Shown: positions 17,445-29,379, counted from the stretch's first letter. The stretch is DNA of 64,000 bases from Thauera sp. GDN1 (GCF_029223545.1 NZ_CP097870.1:682001-746000); one strand, 5' to 3'. Program-made: numbers and translations. Notes: a model not told the origin generated them from the letters alone.

Positions 17445-18258
17445 TCGTTCCCCCGCAATCCGTCCCGCGCCGCGCATCGAGCCGATGGCGCCCGAGTCGT
17501 CGCTGACCGGCTTTCGTACCCTGCTGTACAAGGAGACCCTGCGCTTCTGGAAGGTCAGCTTCCAGACGGTCGCCGCGCCGGTGTTGAACGCGCTGCTGTT
17601 CCTGCTCATCTTCTCGCACGTGCTCGACCGCCACGTCACCGTCTATGGCGAGGTCGCCTACACCAGCTTCCTGGTGCCCGGGCTGGTGATGATGTCGGTG
17701 CTGCAGAACGCCTTCGCCAACAGCTCGTCCTCGCTGATCCAGAGCAAGATCACCGGCAACATCATCTTCGTGCTGCTGCCGCCGCTGTCCTATCGCGAGT
17801 TCTACGCCGCCTACGTGATCGCCTCGACCCTGCGCGGGTTGATGGTGGGTGCGGGCGTGCTCGCGGTGTCGGCGGCCTTCGTCGAGGTGCCGATGGCCAA
17901 CCCGCTGTGGGTGCTTGCCTTCGCGGTGATGGGCGGGATCATCCTCGGCTCCTTCGGGGTCATCGCCGGCATCTGGGCGGACAAGTTCGACCAGCTGGCC
18001 GCCTTCCAGAACTTCCTGATCATGCCGCTGACGATGCTGTCGGGCGTGTTCTACTCCATCCATTCGCTGCCGCAGTTCTGGCAGGATGTGTCGCATTTCA
18101 ACCCGTTCTTCTTCATGATCGACGGGTTCCGCTACGGTTTCTTCGGTCAATCGGACACCTCGCCCTGGCTGTCGCTCGGCGTTGTGGGCCTGTGTTTCGT
18201 GGTACTCGCGGTCCTGACCCTGGCGATGCTCGCCCGGGGCTACAAGCTGCGTTCGTAA
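17437..18258 (+). CDS. yadH: ABC-2 type exporter permease (YadH family)
   Basis: 273 residues with six membrane segments of the ABC-2 permease fold (about 45-65, 80-100, 125-150, 160-180, 190-210, 240-262) and the family segment MPLTMLSGVFYSIHSLPQFWQ near 200. Partner of the ATPase upstream. The GTG at 17437 overlaps the upstream stop by 8 bp; an ATG at 17485 is an alternative and would drop 16 Pro-rich residues. Substrate unknown. Confidence 0.87.
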   Translation: MPDRSPAIRPAPRIEPMAPESSLTGFRTLLYKETLRFWKVSFQTVAAPVLNALLFLLIFSHVLDRHVTVYGEVAYTSFLVPGLVMMSVLQNAFANSSSSLIQSKITGNIIFVLLPPLSYREFYAAYVIASTLRGLMVGAGVLAVSAAFVEVPMANPLWVLAFAVMGGIILGSFGVIAGIWADKFDQLAAFQNFLIMPLTMLSGVFYSIHSLPQFWQDVSHFNPFFFMIDGFRYGFFGQSDTSPWLSLGVVGLCFVVLAVLTLAMLARGYKLRS

Positions 18259-18268
18259 AGGATTCCAA

Positions 18269-19784
<1,516 letters not shown>

Positions 19785-19826
19785 GCGCATCGAAGCGCGC
19801 CAGCGCGCGCCCGACCGCTCAACAAG

Positions 19827-19861
19827 AAGGGGCTCCCGGACAAGCCGGCAGCCCCTTCGTC
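19827..19861. terminator. Hairpin terminator between convergent murA and rnk
   Basis: AAGGGGCT (19827-19834) pairs with AGCCCCTT (19850-19857); the interior holds a second CCGG/CCGG pairing. The symmetrical A and T flanks suit termination in both directions, fitting the convergent genes, although the T runs are short. Confidence 0.7.
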
Positions 19862-19938
19862 ATTCCGGCGCCCGGTCCGGGGCGCAGGCATCGTCGCGGA
19901 TGCGTGCGCGGGAACGGATGAGGGCCCGGGGGAGTGGC

Positions 19939-20346
19939 TCAGAGCTCGAACTGGCCGTTGGCTTCCGGCTGCCAGGTGACTTCGATCACCTTCAGGCGGA
20001 TCTCCTTGCCGTCCGCAGCCTTCCAGTCGATCGACTGGCCGGCCGACAGGCCGAGCAGCGCACTGCCGGCGGGCGAGAAGATCGACACGCGGTGGGCTTC
20101 GGCGTTGGCGTCCTTGGGGTAGGCCAGGGTCAGCTCGTATTCGCGGCCGGTGCCTTCCTCGACGAAACGCGCGCGGCTGTTCATCGTGATGACGTCGGCC
20201 GGCATGTCCTGCGGCTCGCGCACGTCGGCGCGCTCGAGTTCCTCGCGCAGGCCGTCGAGGTCGCTGCGGCTGCGGAAGGCGGGGAGGGTGAGCAGACCCT
20301 CGAGGCGCTCGAGGTCGCTGCTGGAGACGGTGATCGACGGTTTCAT
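19939..20346 (-). CDS. rnk: Nucleoside diphosphate kinase regulator Rnk (GreA/GreB C-terminal family)
   Basis: 135 residues: a short N-terminal helical region (about 1-45) and a GreA/GreB C-terminal FKBP-like domain (about 50-130) with the segment [20 protein letters not shown] and [14 protein letters not shown]. Rnk-type proteins bind RNA polymerase near the secondary channel but lack the long coiled coil of GreA. Leftward single gene; 151 bp separate it from the divergent hisG. Confidence 0.88.
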   Translation of the reverse strand: MKPSITVSSSDLERLEGLLTLPAFRSRSDLDGLREELERADVREPQDMPADVITMNSRARFVEEGTGREYELTLAYPKDANAEAHRVSIFSPAGSALLGLSAGQSIDWKAADGKEIRLKVIEVTWQPEANGQFEL

Positions 20347-20388
20347 GGTGCAAGTTCCTGCATGAGGGGCGCGCCGGCGCTGCGGCGA

Positions 20389-20423
20389 AACAAAAGAAAA
20401 GGCCGAACCGCCAGTTGCGGTTC
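20389..20423 (-). terminator. Terminator-like hairpin in the rnk leader
   Basis: GAACCGC (20405-20411) pairs with GCGGTTC (20417-20423) around a 5-nt loop. Read leftward the hairpin is followed by GGCC and then TTTTCTTTTG (20400-20391), a proper U-rich tail, and it lies 58 bp before the rnk ATG. No leftward gene lies directly to the right, so this looks like an attenuator inside the rnk leader or a block of antisense transcription from hisG. Confidence 0.5.
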
Positions 20424-20441
20424 AGCCAGTCGCGTAGAAGG

Positions 20442-20468
20442 TTAACAGAAGCGGCGCCGGGTTACAAT
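20442..20468 (+). promoter_or_regulatory. Candidate hisG promoter
   Basis: TTAACA (20442-20447, 5 of 6 matches) and TACAAT (20463-20468, 5 of 6 matches) with a short 15-nt spacer, 29 bp before the hisG start. Confidence 0.5.
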
Positions 20469-20497
20469 GCGGGCTTACCCAGATCAAGGCCTTTCAC

Positions 20498-21142
20498 GTG
20501 TCCAGCATCACGCTCGCCCTGTCCAAGGGGCGCATCTTCGAAGAGACGCTGCCGCTGCTCGCAGCCGCGGGCATCGTGCCCACCGACAACCCCGAGTCCT
20601 CGCGCAAGCTGATCATCGGCACCAATCGGCCGGACGTGCGCCTGGTCATCGTGCGCGCCACCGACACCCCGACCTACGTGCAGTACGGCGCCGCCGACCT
20701 CGGCATTGCCGGCAAGGACACGCTGGTCGAGCACGGCGGCGCGGGCCTGTACCAGCCGCTCGACCTCGAGATCGCGAAGTGCCGGCTGTGCGTCGCGGTG
20801 CAGAAGGGCTTCGACTACGCCGCCGCCACCCGGCCGGGCGGGCGCATCCGCGTCGCCACCAAGTACATGAACGCCGCCAAGGCGCACTTCGCCGGCAAGG
20901 GCATGCATGTGGACCTGATCAAGCTCTACGGCTCGATGGAGCTCGCGCCCCTGGTCGGGCTGGCCGACGCCATCGTCGACCTGGTGTCCACCGGCGGCAC
21001 GCTGCGCGCCAACAACCTGGAAGAGGTCGAGGACATCATGCCGATCAGCTCGCGCCTGATCGTCAACCAGGCCTCGCTCAAGCTCAAGCGCGAACTCATC
21101 CAGCCGGTGCTCGACGCCTTCGCCGGCGCGATCAAACCGTAA
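20498..21142 (+). CDS. hisG: ATP phosphoribosyltransferase, short form HisG
   Basis: 214 residues: the short HisG form, which lacks the C-terminal regulatory domain and needs HisZ for activity and histidine feedback. Catalyses the first step of histidine synthesis. The N-terminal [16 protein letters not shown] and the PRPP loop [19 protein letters not shown] (about 164-182) are present. GTG start at 20498. hisZ is not in this window. hisD follows 10 bp downstream. Confidence 0.95.
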   Translation: MSSITLALSKGRIFEETLPLLAAAGIVPTDNPESSRKLIIGTNRPDVRLVIVRATDTPTYVQYGAADLGIAGKDTLVEHGGAGLYQPLDLEIAKCRLCVAVQKGFDYAAATRPGGRIRVATKYMNAAKAHFAGKGMHVDLIKLYGSMELAPLVGLADAIVDLVSTGGTLRANNLEEVEDIMPISSRLIVNQASLKLKRELIQPVLDAFAGAIKP

Positions 21143-21152
21143 GGAAGCATCC

Positions 21153-22460
21153 ATGAGCCAGACGCCCATCCGCCGCCTCGATGCGCGCGAGCCCGAATTC
21201 CTGTCCACGCTCGACGCGCTGCTCGCCTTCGAGTCCGAGGCCGACGAACGCATCGACAGCGCCGTCACCGAGATCCTGCGCGCGGTGCGCACCACCGGAG
21301 ACGCCGCGGTGGTCGAGTACACCCGCCGCTTCGACGGGCTGGACGTGCATTCGATGGTGGCGCTGGAGCTGCCGAAGTCCGAACTGCATGCCGCCCTCGA
21401 CAGCCTGTCGAAGGAGCAGCGCGAGGCGCTGACCATCGCCGCCGACCGCGTGCGCGTCTATCACGAGCGCCAGAAGGGCGAGTCCTGGGAGTTCACCGAG
21501 GCCGACGGCACCCGCCTGGGGCAGAAGGTCACGCCGCTCGACCGTGTCGGCCTCTACGTGCCGGGCGGGCGCGCGTCCTACCCGAGCTCGGTGCTGATGA
21601 ACGCGATCCCGGCCAAGGTCGCCGGCGTCGGCGAGCTGATCATGGTCGTGCCCACTCCGCGCGGCGAGAAGAACCCGCTGGTGCTGGCGGCGGCGGCGAT
21701 CACCGGCGTGGACCGCGTGTTCACCATCGGCGGCGCGCAAGCGGTGGCGGCGCTCGCCTACGGCACCCAGACCATCCCGCAGGTGGACAAGATCGTCGGC
21801 CCGGGCAATGCCTACGTCGCCGAGGCCAAGCGCCGGGTGTTCGGCACGGTCGGCATCGACATGGTCGCCGGCCCCTCCGAGGTGCTGATCATCTCGGACG
21901 GCTCCGGCCACGCCGACTGGGTGGCGATGGACCTCTTCGCCCAGGCCGAGCACGACGAGCTCGCGCAGTCGATCCTGCTGTGCACCGATGCGACCTTCAT
22001 CGACGCGGTGCACGAGGCGATCGATCGTCTGCTGCCGACCATGCCGCGCCGCGACACCATCGCCAGGTCGCTGGCCAACCGCGGTGCGCTGATCCACGTG
22101 GATAGTCTGGAGCAGGCCTGCGCGCTCGCCAACCGCATCGCGCCCGAGCACCTCGAGCTGTCGCTCGACGATGCGGAGGCGTGGATCGACCGCATTCGCC
22201 ACGCCGGCGCGATCTTCGTCGGCCACTGGGCGGTGGAGGCGCTCGGCGACTACTGCGCCGGTCCCAATCACGTGCTGCCCACCATGCGCAGCGCGCGCTT
22301 CTCGTCGCCGCTCGGCACTTACGATTTCCAGAAGCGCACCAGCATCGTCAACATCTCGCAGGCCGGCGCCCAGCATCTGGGCAGGGTCGCGTCCATCCTC
22401 GCCCATGGCGAGGGCCTGCAGGCGCACGCGCGCTCGGCGGAGATGCGGCTGAAGGTCTGA
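21153..22460 (+). CDS. hisD: Histidinol dehydrogenase HisD
   Basis: 435 residues, normal length. Two-step NAD oxidation of L-histidinol to histidine, zinc-dependent. Family stretches [16 protein letters not shown] (about 130), [12 protein letters not shown] (about 214) and GPSEVLI, and the catalytic Glu/His pair in the C-terminal [17 protein letters not shown] region are visible. An AAGGA site precedes the ATG. Transcribed with hisG; a strong hairpin follows its stop. Confidence 0.97.
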   Translation: MSQTPIRRLDAREPEFLSTLDALLAFESEADERIDSAVTEILRAVRTTGDAAVVEYTRRFDGLDVHSMVALELPKSELHAALDSLSKEQREALTIAADRVRVYHERQKGESWEFTEADGTRLGQKVTPLDRVGLYVPGGRASYPSSVLMNAIPAKVAGVGELIMVVPTPRGEKNPLVLAAAAITGVDRVFTIGGAQAVAALAYGTQTIPQVDKIVGPGNAYVAEAKRRVFGTVGIDMVAGPSEVLIISDGSGHADWVAMDLFAQAEHDELAQSILLCTDATFIDAVHEAIDRLLPTMPRRDTIARSLANRGALIHVDSLEQACALANRIAPEHLELSLDDAEAWIDRIRHAGAIFVGHWAVEALGDYCAGPNHVLPTMRSARFSSPLGTYDFQKRTSIVNISQAGAQHLGRVASILAHGEGLQAHARSAEMRLKV

Positions 22461-22466
22461 TCGGGC

Positions 22467-22493
22467 GCCGGCGGAGCAGTTCGCTCCGCCGGC
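22467..22493. terminator. Perfect hairpin between convergent hisD and hisC
   Basis: GCCGGCGGAGC (22467-22477) pairs fully with GCTCCGCCGGC (22483-22493), loop AGTTC. It lies 6 bp past the hisD stop and 15 bp past the hisC stop. No T run on either side, so it may act as a weak bidirectional terminator or 3'-end stabiliser. Confidence 0.6.
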
Positions 22494-22508
22494 AGGCCTT
22501 GAAGGCGC

Positions 22509-23594
22509 TCAGGCGGCGAGAATTTCCTTCAGTGCCGCGATCAGGATGTCGCACTGTTCGTCGGTGCCGATGGTGATGCGCATGAACTGGTCGATGCGCG
22601 CCGCCTTGAAGTGGCGCACGATGATCGCGCGCTTGCGCAGTTCTGCCGTCAGCTCGCCACCGTCGCGCTGCGGATGGCGGGCGAAGATGAAGTTCGCGGC
22701 CGACGGCAGTACCTCGAATCCCAGTGACCGCATGTCGGCGACCAGCTTCTCGCGCGTCGCGATGACCTTGCGGCAGCTCTCCCGGAAAAACGCCTCGTCC
22801 TCCACCGACGCCACCGCGCCGGCGATCGCCAGGCGGTCGAGCGGGTAGGAGTTGAAGCTGTTCTTGACCCGCTCCAGGCCCTCGATCAGCTCGGCGTGGC
22901 CGACCGCATAGCCGACGCGCAGGCCGGCGAGGGAGCGGCTCTTGGAGAATGTGTGGGCGACGAGCAGGTTCGGGTAGCGGTCGACGAGCGCGATCGCGCT
23001 CTCGCCGCCGAAGTCGACGTAGGCCTCATCGACCAGCACGACGGCGTCGGGATTGCCGGCGACGATGCGCTCGACATCGGCCAGCGCCAGCAGGCGTCCG
23101 GTCGGGGCGTTGGGGTTGGGGAAGATGATCGCGCCCGGGCGCTCGGTTGCCGCCTGGCCGGGCTGCGGCAGGTAGTCCTCCACGCGGATGGCGAAATCCT
23201 CGGCGAGCGGGATGCTGCGGTGGGCGATGCCGTACAGCCCGCAATACACCGGGTAGAAGCTGTAGGTGATGTCCGGGAACCACAGCGCGCGATCGTGCTT
23301 CAGCAGGGCCATGAAGGCGTGCGCCAGGACCTCGTCCGAGCCGTTGCCGACGAAGACCTGCTGCGGCTTTACGCCGTGGCGCCGTGCGAGTGCCGTCTTG
23401 AGCGCATCGGCGTTCGGATCCGGATAGAGGCGCAAGCCGTCGCCGGTGGCGGCGCGGATGGCTTCCAGCGCCTTCGGCGAGGGGCCGTAGGGGTGCTCGT
23501 TGGTGTTGAGCTTGACGAGGTTGTCCAGCTTGGGCTGTTCGCCCGGCACGTAGGGGGTCAGGCCGTGGACGACGGCGCTCCAGAAGCGGCTCAT
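22509..23594 (-). CDS. hisC: Histidinol-phosphate aminotransferase HisC
   Basis: 361 residues, PLP fold-type I aminotransferase. N-terminal [13 protein letters not shown], the substrate loop FPNPNAPTG and the PLP lysine in [14 protein letters not shown] (Lys 218) are present. Converts imidazole acetol phosphate to histidinol phosphate. Unlike the other his genes here it is on the reverse strand, convergent with hisD and divergent from hisB, so it needs its own promoter. The ATG at 23594 begins the family-typical [18 protein letters not shown]. Confidence 0.96.
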   Translation of the reverse strand: MSRFWSAVVHGLTPYVPGEQPKLDNLVKLNTNEHPYGPSPKALEAIRAATGDGLRLYPDPNADALKTALARRHGVKPQQVFVGNGSDEVLAHAFMALLKHDRALWFPDITYSFYPVYCGLYGIAHRSIPLAEDFAIRVEDYLPQPGQAATERPGAIIFPNPNAPTGRLLALADVERIVAGNPDAVVLVDEAYVDFGGESAIALVDRYPNLLVAHTFSKSRSLAGLRVGYAVGHAELIEGLERVKNSFNSYPLDRLAIAGAVASVEDEAFFRESCRKVIATREKLVADMRSLGFEVLPSAANFIFARHPQRDGGELTAELRKRAIIVRHFKAARIDQFMRITIGTDEQCDILIAALKEILAA

Positions 23595-23712
23595 GCGGAT
23601 GTCTGCGGTTGGATGGAACGAGTGCGCCTCGCGCGCCAAGCGTGGAAGGGGGCGCCGACACGGCGCGAGGGCAGCGCGACAGCACCACCGTCCCCGCGCC
23701 ACAGGCTGCGCG

Positions 23713-23743
23713 TTGCAGCGAGTTTGCCGCGCGATGGTATCAT
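23713..23743 (+). promoter_or_regulatory. Candidate hisB promoter
   Basis: TTGCAG (23713-23718), 19 nt, TATCAT (23738-23743), 37 bp before hisB. Some promoter is required here because hisC is divergent; the spacing is long, so the -35 assignment is uncertain. Confidence 0.35.
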
Positions 23744-23780
23744 GGCTGCGACCCCTCACCCTTTGGCCAGAAGTCCCCCC

Positions 23781-24368
23781 ATGCGGCAAGCAGAAGTCAC
23801 TCGCAACACCCTCGAGACGAAGATCACGGTGCGCATCGACCTGGACGGTACCGGCCAGGGCAAGCTCGACACCGGCGTGCCCTTCTTCGACCACATGCTC
23901 GACCAGATCGTCCGTCACGGCCTGATCGACCTCGACATCCACTGCGAGGGTGACACCCACATCGACGACCATCACACCGTCGAGGACGTCGGTATCACGC
24001 TCGGCCAGGCCTTTGCGAAGGCGATCGGCGACAAGAAGGGGCTGCGCCGTTACGGTCACGCCTACGTGCCGCTCGACGAGGCCCTGTCGCGCGTGGTGGT
24101 GGATTTCTCCGGGCGCCCGGGCCTGCACTATTTCGTGAATTACACCCGCGCCCGCATCGGCAACTTCGATGTGGACCTGGCGCGCGAATTCTTCCAGGGC
24201 TTCGTCAATCACGCCGGCGTCACGGTGCACATCGACAACCTGCGCGGCGACAACGCCCACCATCAGTGCGAGACGGTGTTCAAGGCCTTTGCCCGTGCGT
24301 TGCGCATGGCGGCCGAGCGCGATGAGCGCGCGGCGGGCACCATCCCCTCGACCAAGGGCGCGCTCTGA
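23781..24368 (+). CDS. hisB: Imidazoleglycerol-phosphate dehydratase HisB
   Basis: 195 residues: the monofunctional dehydratase, without the phosphatase domain of the E. coli bifunctional HisB. The two metal-binding repeats are seen as [11 protein letters not shown] (about 68-78) and [19 protein letters not shown] (about 155-173). Begins at [15 protein letters not shown], standard for the family. First gene of hisBHAFIE. Confidence 0.97.
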   Translation: MRQAEVTRNTLETKITVRIDLDGTGQGKLDTGVPFFDHMLDQIVRHGLIDLDIHCEGDTHIDDHHTVEDVGITLGQAFAKAIGDKKGLRRYGHAYVPLDEALSRVVVDFSGRPGLHYFVNYTRARIGNFDVDLAREFFQGFVNHAGVTVHIDNLRGDNAHHQCETVFKAFARALRMAAERDERAAGTIPSTKGAL

Positions 24369-24429
24369 TCTTCTTCCTTCCGCGGCTGCCCTGCGCGGCC
24401 GCCATCCTGTCGAATAGCGAGTCAAGCCG

Positions 24430-25068
24430 ATGACCACCGTGGCCATCATCGATTACGGCATGGGCAACCTGCGCTCGGTCGCGAAGGCGATCGAGCACGT
24501 GGCGCCCGGCCACGACGTCTTCGTCACCTCCGATCCCGCACGGGTGGCCGCGGCCGAGCGCGTCGTCTTCCCCGGCCAGGGCGCGATGCCCGACTGCATG
24601 CGCGAGCTCGACGCGCGCGGCCTGCGCCCGGCGGTGCTCGCCGCCGCGGCGGCGAAGCCCTTCCTCGGCATCTGCATCGGCCAGCAGATGCTGTTCCAGC
24701 ACAGCGCCGAGGGCGACGTGCCCGGACTCGGCATCCTGCCGGGCGAGGTCGTGCGTTTTCCCGAGGAGCGCATGAGGCTGGCCGACGGCAGCCTGCTCAA
24801 GGTGCCGCACATGGGCTGGAACGAGGTCTGGCAGTCCGCACCGCATCCTATGTGGGAGGGCATCCCCGACGGCGAGCGCTTCTATTTCGTGCACAGCTAT
24901 TTCGTGACCCCGGCCGACCCCGCGCTGACCGCGGCCGAGACCGACTATGGCCTGCGCTTTACCAGTGCGGTAGCGCGGGCTAATATCTTCGCGGCCCAGT
25001 TCCACCCGGAAAAGAGCGCCGCTGCAGGCCTTCGGCTGCTTGCAAACTTCATCCGCTGGCAGCCCTGA
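24430..25068 (+). CDS. hisH: Imidazole glycerol phosphate synthase, glutaminase subunit HisH
   Basis: 212 residues, class I glutamine amidotransferase. Begins [14 protein letters not shown]; nucleophile Cys in [12 protein letters not shown] (about residue 82); His and Glu of the triad in [11 protein letters not shown] (about 190-194). Supplies ammonia to HisF. 61 bp after hisB. Confidence 0.96.
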   Translation: MTTVAIIDYGMGNLRSVAKAIEHVAPGHDVFVTSDPARVAAAERVVFPGQGAMPDCMRELDARGLRPAVLAAAAAKPFLGICIGQQMLFQHSAEGDVPGLGILPGEVVRFPEERMRLADGSLLKVPHMGWNEVWQSAPHPMWEGIPDGERFYFVHSYFVTPADPALTAAETDYGLRFTSAVARANIFAAQFHPEKSAAAGLRLLANFIRWQP

Positions 25069-25115
25069 GCGCCGACGGTCCTGTCTTTCGACTCCGCCCT
25101 TCTGAACTGATCCCC

Positions 25116-25865
25116 ATGTTGCTGATCCCCGCCATCGACCTCAAGGACGGTCAATGTGTTCGCCTGAAACAGGGCGAGATGGACGATGCCACGGTGTTTT
25201 CCTCCGACCCGGGCGCCATGGCGCGCCACTGGCTGGAGGCCGGCGCCCGCCGCCTGCACCTGGTCGACCTCAACGGCGCCTTCGCCGGCAAGCCCAAGAA
25301 CGGCGCCGCGATCCGCGCGATCACCGACGTCGTCGGTGACGGCATCCCGGTGCAGCTCGGGGGCGGCATCCGCGACCTCGACACCATCGAGCACTACCTC
25401 GACAACGGCATCAGCTACGTCATCATCGGCACCGCCGCGGTCAAGAACCCCGGTTTCCTGCATGACGCCTGCAGCGCCTTCCCCGGCCACCTCATCGTCG
25501 GGCTCGACGCCAAGGACGGCAAGGTGGCGGTCGACGGCTGGTCCAAGCTTACCGGCCACGACGTCGTCGACCTGGCGAAGAAGTTCGAGGACTACGGTGT
25601 CGAGTCGGTGATCTACACCGACATCGGCCGCGACGGCATGCTCTCGGGCGTCAATATCGAGGCCACCGTACGCCTGGCGCGCGCGCTGCGCATCCCGGTC
25701 ATCGCCAGCGGCGGCATCACCGACCTGCGCGACATCGACGCGCTGTGCGCGGTCGAGGACGAGGGCATCATGGGCGCGATCACCGGTCGCGCGATCTACG
25801 AGGGCACCCTCGACTTCGCCGCCGCCCAGGCGCGCGCGGACGAACTCAACGGCGTGACCGAATGA
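25116..25865 (+). CDS. hisA: ProFAR isomerase HisA
   Basis: 249 residues, (beta/alpha)8 barrel. N-terminal [18 protein letters not shown] carries the catalytic Asp 8; phosphate-binding loops [11 protein letters not shown] and [11 protein letters not shown] are in place, and the second catalytic Asp lies in [12 protein letters not shown] (about 130). Isomerises ProFAR to PRFAR. 47 bp after hisH. Confidence 0.97.
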   Translation: MLLIPAIDLKDGQCVRLKQGEMDDATVFSSDPGAMARHWLEAGARRLHLVDLNGAFAGKPKNGAAIRAITDVVGDGIPVQLGGGIRDLDTIEHYLDNGISYVIIGTAAVKNPGFLHDACSAFPGHLIVGLDAKDGKVAVDGWSKLTGHDVVDLAKKFEDYGVESVIYTDIGRDGMLSGVNIEATVRLARALRIPVIASGGITDLRDIDALCAVEDEGIMGAITGRAIYEGTLDFAAAQARADELNGVTE

Positions 25866-25887
25866 CCTTCTCCTGCGAGCGCCGCTG

Positions 25888-26642
<755 letters not shown>

Positions 26643-26646
<4 letters not shown>

Positions 26647-27038
26647 GCACGAACACGCGCTGGTTGAACGAAATCACATGGGACGAACACGGCCTGGTGC
26701 CGGTGATCGCGCAGGAAGCCTCCACCGGCGACGTGCTGATGTTCGCGTGGATGAACCGCGAGGCCCTGCAGCGCACCGCCGAGACCGGCGAAGCCATCTA
26801 CTGGTCACGTTCGCGCCGTAAGCTGTGGCACAAGGGCGAAGAGTCCGGCCACGTGCAGAAGGTGCTCGACATCCGGATCGACTGCGACAACGACGTCGTG
26901 CTGCTGAAGATCGAGCAGGTCGGCGGCATCGCCTGCCACACCGGGCGCCACAGCTGCTTCTTCCAGAAGTATTTCGCCGACGGCCGCTGGGAGGCCGTCG
27001 AACCGGTTTTGAAAGACCCGCAGGAGATCTACAAATGA
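26643..27038 (+). CDS. hisI: Phosphoribosyl-AMP cyclohydrolase HisI
   Basis: 131 residues, separate from HisE. GTG start at 26643 overlaps the hisF stop (GTGA). Zinc and substrate residues are seen in [18 protein letters not shown] (about 58-75), [10 protein letters not shown] and [13 protein letters not shown] with its two Cys (about 103-115). Opens the purine ring of PR-AMP. Confidence 0.96.
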
Positions 27039-27373
27039 TCGATATCGAAGTGCTGCATCGCGTCGCCGACACCCTGGCCGCGCGCAAGAAGGCCGATCCG
27101 GACTCCTCCTACGTCTCCAGCCTGTACCAGAAGGGCACCGACGCGATCTGCAAGAAGGTCGCCGAAGAGGCCGCCGAGACCATCATGGCGGCCAAGGACA
27201 AGGACATGCTGCACCTGGTGTGGGAGGTGACCGACCTGTGGTTCCACTCCATGGTGCTGCTCGCCCACCACGGCCTGTCGGTGGACGACGTGCTCGCCGA
27301 GTTCCGCCGCCGCGAGGGCGTGTCGGGCATCGACGAGAAGAAGTCGCGCACCGCCCAGGGGGCCAGCGCATGA
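27035..27373 (+). CDS. hisE: Phosphoribosyl-ATP pyrophosphatase HisE
   Basis: 112 residues, all-alpha MazG-like pyrophosphatase. Family motif [15 protein letters not shown] (about 40-54) holds the metal-binding Glu residues; [11 protein letters not shown] precedes it. Hydrolyses PR-ATP to PR-AMP, acting before HisI although encoded after it. Overlaps hisI and the HIT gene by 4 bp each. Confidence 0.95.
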   Translation: MIDIEVLHRVADTLAARKKADPDSSYVSSLYQKGTDAICKKVAEEAAETIMAAKDKDMLHLVWEVTDLWFHSMVLLAHHGLSVDDVLAEFRRREGVSGIDEKKSRTAQGASA

Positions 27374-27717
27374 GCGACTGCGTCTTCTGCCGCATCGTGC
27401 GCGGCGAGATCCCGTCGAAGAAGGTGTATGAGGACGAGCACGTCTACGCCTTCCACGACATCAACCCGGTCGCGCCGGTGCATGTCCTGGTCGTTCCCAA
27501 GGTCCATGTCGACTCGATGGCGCACCTCGGCGAGGAACACGAGGCGGCGATGGGGCGTCTGATGATTGCGGCGGGCAGGATTGCCCGCGAGCAAGGTTGT
27601 ACCGACGGCTTCCGCACGATCGTGAACACCGGAAGGGTCGGCCTGCAGGAGGTGTATCATCTGCACCTTCACATTCTGGGCGGGTCCAATCCCCTGCCGC
27701 CCATGTTGAAGCGTTAA
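27370..27717 (+). CDS. hinT: HIT-family nucleotide hydrolase (HinT-like)
   Basis: 115 residues. Zinc-type CVFCRI at the N-terminus, [16 protein letters not shown] in the middle and the catalytic histidine triad [10 protein letters not shown] near 95-104. Purine nucleoside phosphoramidase family. Coupled to hisE by an ATGA overlap, 10 bp before tatA. Confidence 0.94.
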   Translation: MSDCVFCRIVRGEIPSKKVYEDEHVYAFHDINPVAPVHVLVVPKVHVDSMAHLGEEHEAAMGRLMIAAGRIAREQGCTDGFRTIVNTGRVGLQEVYHLHLHILGGSNPLPPMLKR

Positions 27718-27727
27718 GGAGAGCGGT

Positions 27728-27967
27728 ATGGGTTCTTTGAGCATCTGGCACTGGCTGATCGTGCTGGTCATCGTCCTCTTGGTGTTCGGCACCAAGAAGC
27801 TGCGCAACATCGGTTCCGACCTGGGTGGCGCGGTGAAGGGCTTCAAGGAAGGCATGAAGGAAGCCGATGGCGGCGCCGCTGGCGATGCCGGCCAGCAGAA
27901 GATCGCGGGTGACGGCCAGACGATCGAGGGCGAAGCGCGCGAGAAGGTCGACCAGAACCGGTCCTGA
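27728..27967 (+). CDS. tatA: Twin-arginine translocase subunit TatA
   Basis: 79 residues. Short N-terminal membrane helix ([21 protein letters not shown], in part), Phe-Gly hinge, amphipathic helix ([19 protein letters not shown]), acidic/Gln-rich tail. Polymerises to form the Tat pore. GGAG precedes the ATG. Followed by a strong terminator-like hairpin before tatB. Confidence 0.94.
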   Translation: MGSLSIWHWLIVLVIVLLVFGTKKLRNIGSDLGGAVKGFKEGMKEADGGAAGDAGQQKIAGDGQTIEGEAREKVDQNRS

Positions 27968-27987
27968 GCGACGCGTCTCGACACCCG

Positions 27988-28020
27988 AGGGGCGCCCTGA
28001 CAGGAGCGCCCCTTCGTTTT
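27988..28020 (+). terminator. Intrinsic terminator between tatA and tatB
   Basis: AGGGGCGC (27988-27995) pairs with GCGCCCCT (28006-28013) around a 10-nt loop, then TCGTTTT (28014-28020). It is a good rho-independent terminator placed inside the tat operon, 20 bp after tatA, so part of the transcripts probably end after tatA. Confidence 0.75.
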
Positions 28021-28021
28021 A

Positions 28022-28048
28022 ACGCGGCACAGCGCAGGCGTGCCGCGT
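28022..28048 (+). other. Second hairpin in the tatA-tatB gap
   Basis: ACGCGGCAC (28022-28030) pairs without mismatch with GTGCCGCGT (28040-28048), 9-nt loop, ending 15 nt before the tatB ATG. It immediately follows the terminator and could protect the tatB message 5' end or limit tatB translation. Confidence 0.55.
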
Positions 28049-28063
28049 CTCGAGCGAGCAAAC

Positions 28064-28561
28064 ATGTTCGACTTCGGTTTTTCGGAACTCATCGTGATCG
28101 GTATCGTGATGCTGGTCGTGGTCGGGCCTGAGCGCCTGCCCAAGGTCGCACGCACCGCCGGTCATCTGCTCGGGCGCGTCCAGCGCTACGTCTCGGACGT
28201 GAAATCCGACATCCAGCGCGAGATGCAGCTCGAGGAACTGAAGAAGCTCCAGGAGCAGGTCAGGCACCAGGCCCAGGAACTCGAGTCCTCGGTGCGTTCC
28301 GGCGCGGCGAACGTCGAGTCGGAGGTCGGCCGTACCGCCGGAGAACTGCGCTCGATGCTGCCCGAGGGCGGCAGTGCGCAGCCTGGCGCGAGCGCGCGGG
28401 CCGATGCGGCGCCCGCAGCCGCGGAGCACGGGGGCGCGGCGACCGGTAGCCAGCTGCTGGCCCAGGATCGTCCGGCGGCTGCCGAGCCCCGTCCGCAACT
28501 CGAGCTCGGGCTCGATGCGTCCGCACGTCGCGACGCCAGCGCAGACAAGAACAAGGTATGA
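28064..28561 (+). CDS. tatB: Twin-arginine translocase subunit TatB
   Basis: 165 residues from the ATG at 28064 (MFDFGFSELIVIGIVMLVVVGPERLP, in part), the classical TatB start with Glu 8 and Gly-Pro hinge; an upstream in-frame Met lacks support. A long amphipathic/coiled helix (about 25-95) and an Ala/Pro-rich tail follow. Forms the substrate receptor with TatC. Stop overlaps tatC (ATGA). Confidence 0.94.
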   Translation: MFDFGFSELIVIGIVMLVVVGPERLPKVARTAGHLLGRVQRYVSDVKSDIQREMQLEELKKLQEQVRHQAQELESSVRSGAANVESEVGRTAGELRSMLPEGGSAQPGASARADAAPAAAEHGGAATGSQLLAQDRPAAAEPRPQLELGLDASARRDASADKNKV

Positions 28562-29379
28562 CCGAACAACAGGAAACCTTCATCGCGCATCTCATCGAGC
28601 TGCGCGACCGCCTGATCCGTGCGCTCCTTGCGCTCGTCATCGTCTTCGTGTGCCTGATGCCGTGGGCCGGCGACATCTACGACATCCTCGCCAAACCGAT
28701 GATGGACACGCTGCCCGCGGGCACCAACATGATCGCGACCGGCGTGGTGACGCCCTTCTTCGTGCCGGTGAAGGTGACGATGATGGTCGCCTTCGTGTTC
28801 GCGCTGCCCTGGGTCCTGTACCAGGCCTGGGCCTTCATCGCCCCCGGGCTGTATGCGCACGAGAAGCGCCTGGCCCTGCCGCTGGTGCTCGGCAGCACCC
28901 TGCTGTTCCTGATCGGCATGGCCTTCTGCTACTTTTTCGTATTCGGCATGGTGTTCAAGTTCATCGCCGAATTCGCGCCCAAGAGCATCGTGCCCGCGCC
29001 GGACATCGAGCAGTACCTGTCCTTCGTGATGTCGATGTTCATCGCCTTCGGCATCACCTTCGAGGTGCCGGTGGCGGTGATCCTGATGGTGAAGGCGGGC
29101 CTCGTCGATGTCGCCAAGCTGCGCGAGGCGCGCCCCTACGTGATCGTCGGCGCGTTCGTGATCGCCGCGGTGGTGACGCCGCCCGACGTGGTCTCGCAGT
29201 TCATGCTCGCGGTACCGATGTGCCTGCTCTACGAACTCGGCATCATCCTGGCGAACATGATGAGCAGGCCTTCACCCCAGCAGGAGGCGGCCGCCGATTA
29301 CGTGCCGCCCTCGCTCGAGGACATGGACAAGGAGCTCGACCGCATCGAGGCCGACGAGAAGCGCGGCGGACAGGGCTGA
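28558..29379 (+). CDS. tatC: Twin-arginine translocase subunit TatC
   Basis: 273 residues, six membrane helices. The N-terminal FIAHLIELRDRLIRALLAL motif recognises the twin-arginine signal, and the periplasmic loop and helix FALPWVLYQAWAFIAPGLY are typical. A C-terminal cytoplasmic extension of about 25 charged residues is longer than in E. coli. Coupled to tatB. Confidence 0.96.
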   Translation: MTEQQETFIAHLIELRDRLIRALLALVIVFVCLMPWAGDIYDILAKPMMDTLPAGTNMIATGVVTPFFVPVKVTMMVAFVFALPWVLYQAWAFIAPGLYAHEKRLALPLVLGSTLLFLIGMAFCYFFVFGMVFKFIAEFAPKSIVPAPDIEQYLSFVMSMFIAFGITFEVPVAVILMVKAGLVDVAKLREARPYVIVGAFVIAAVVTPPDVVSQFMLAVPMCLLYELGIILANMMSRPSPQQEAAADYVPPSLEDMDKELDRIEADEKRGGQG

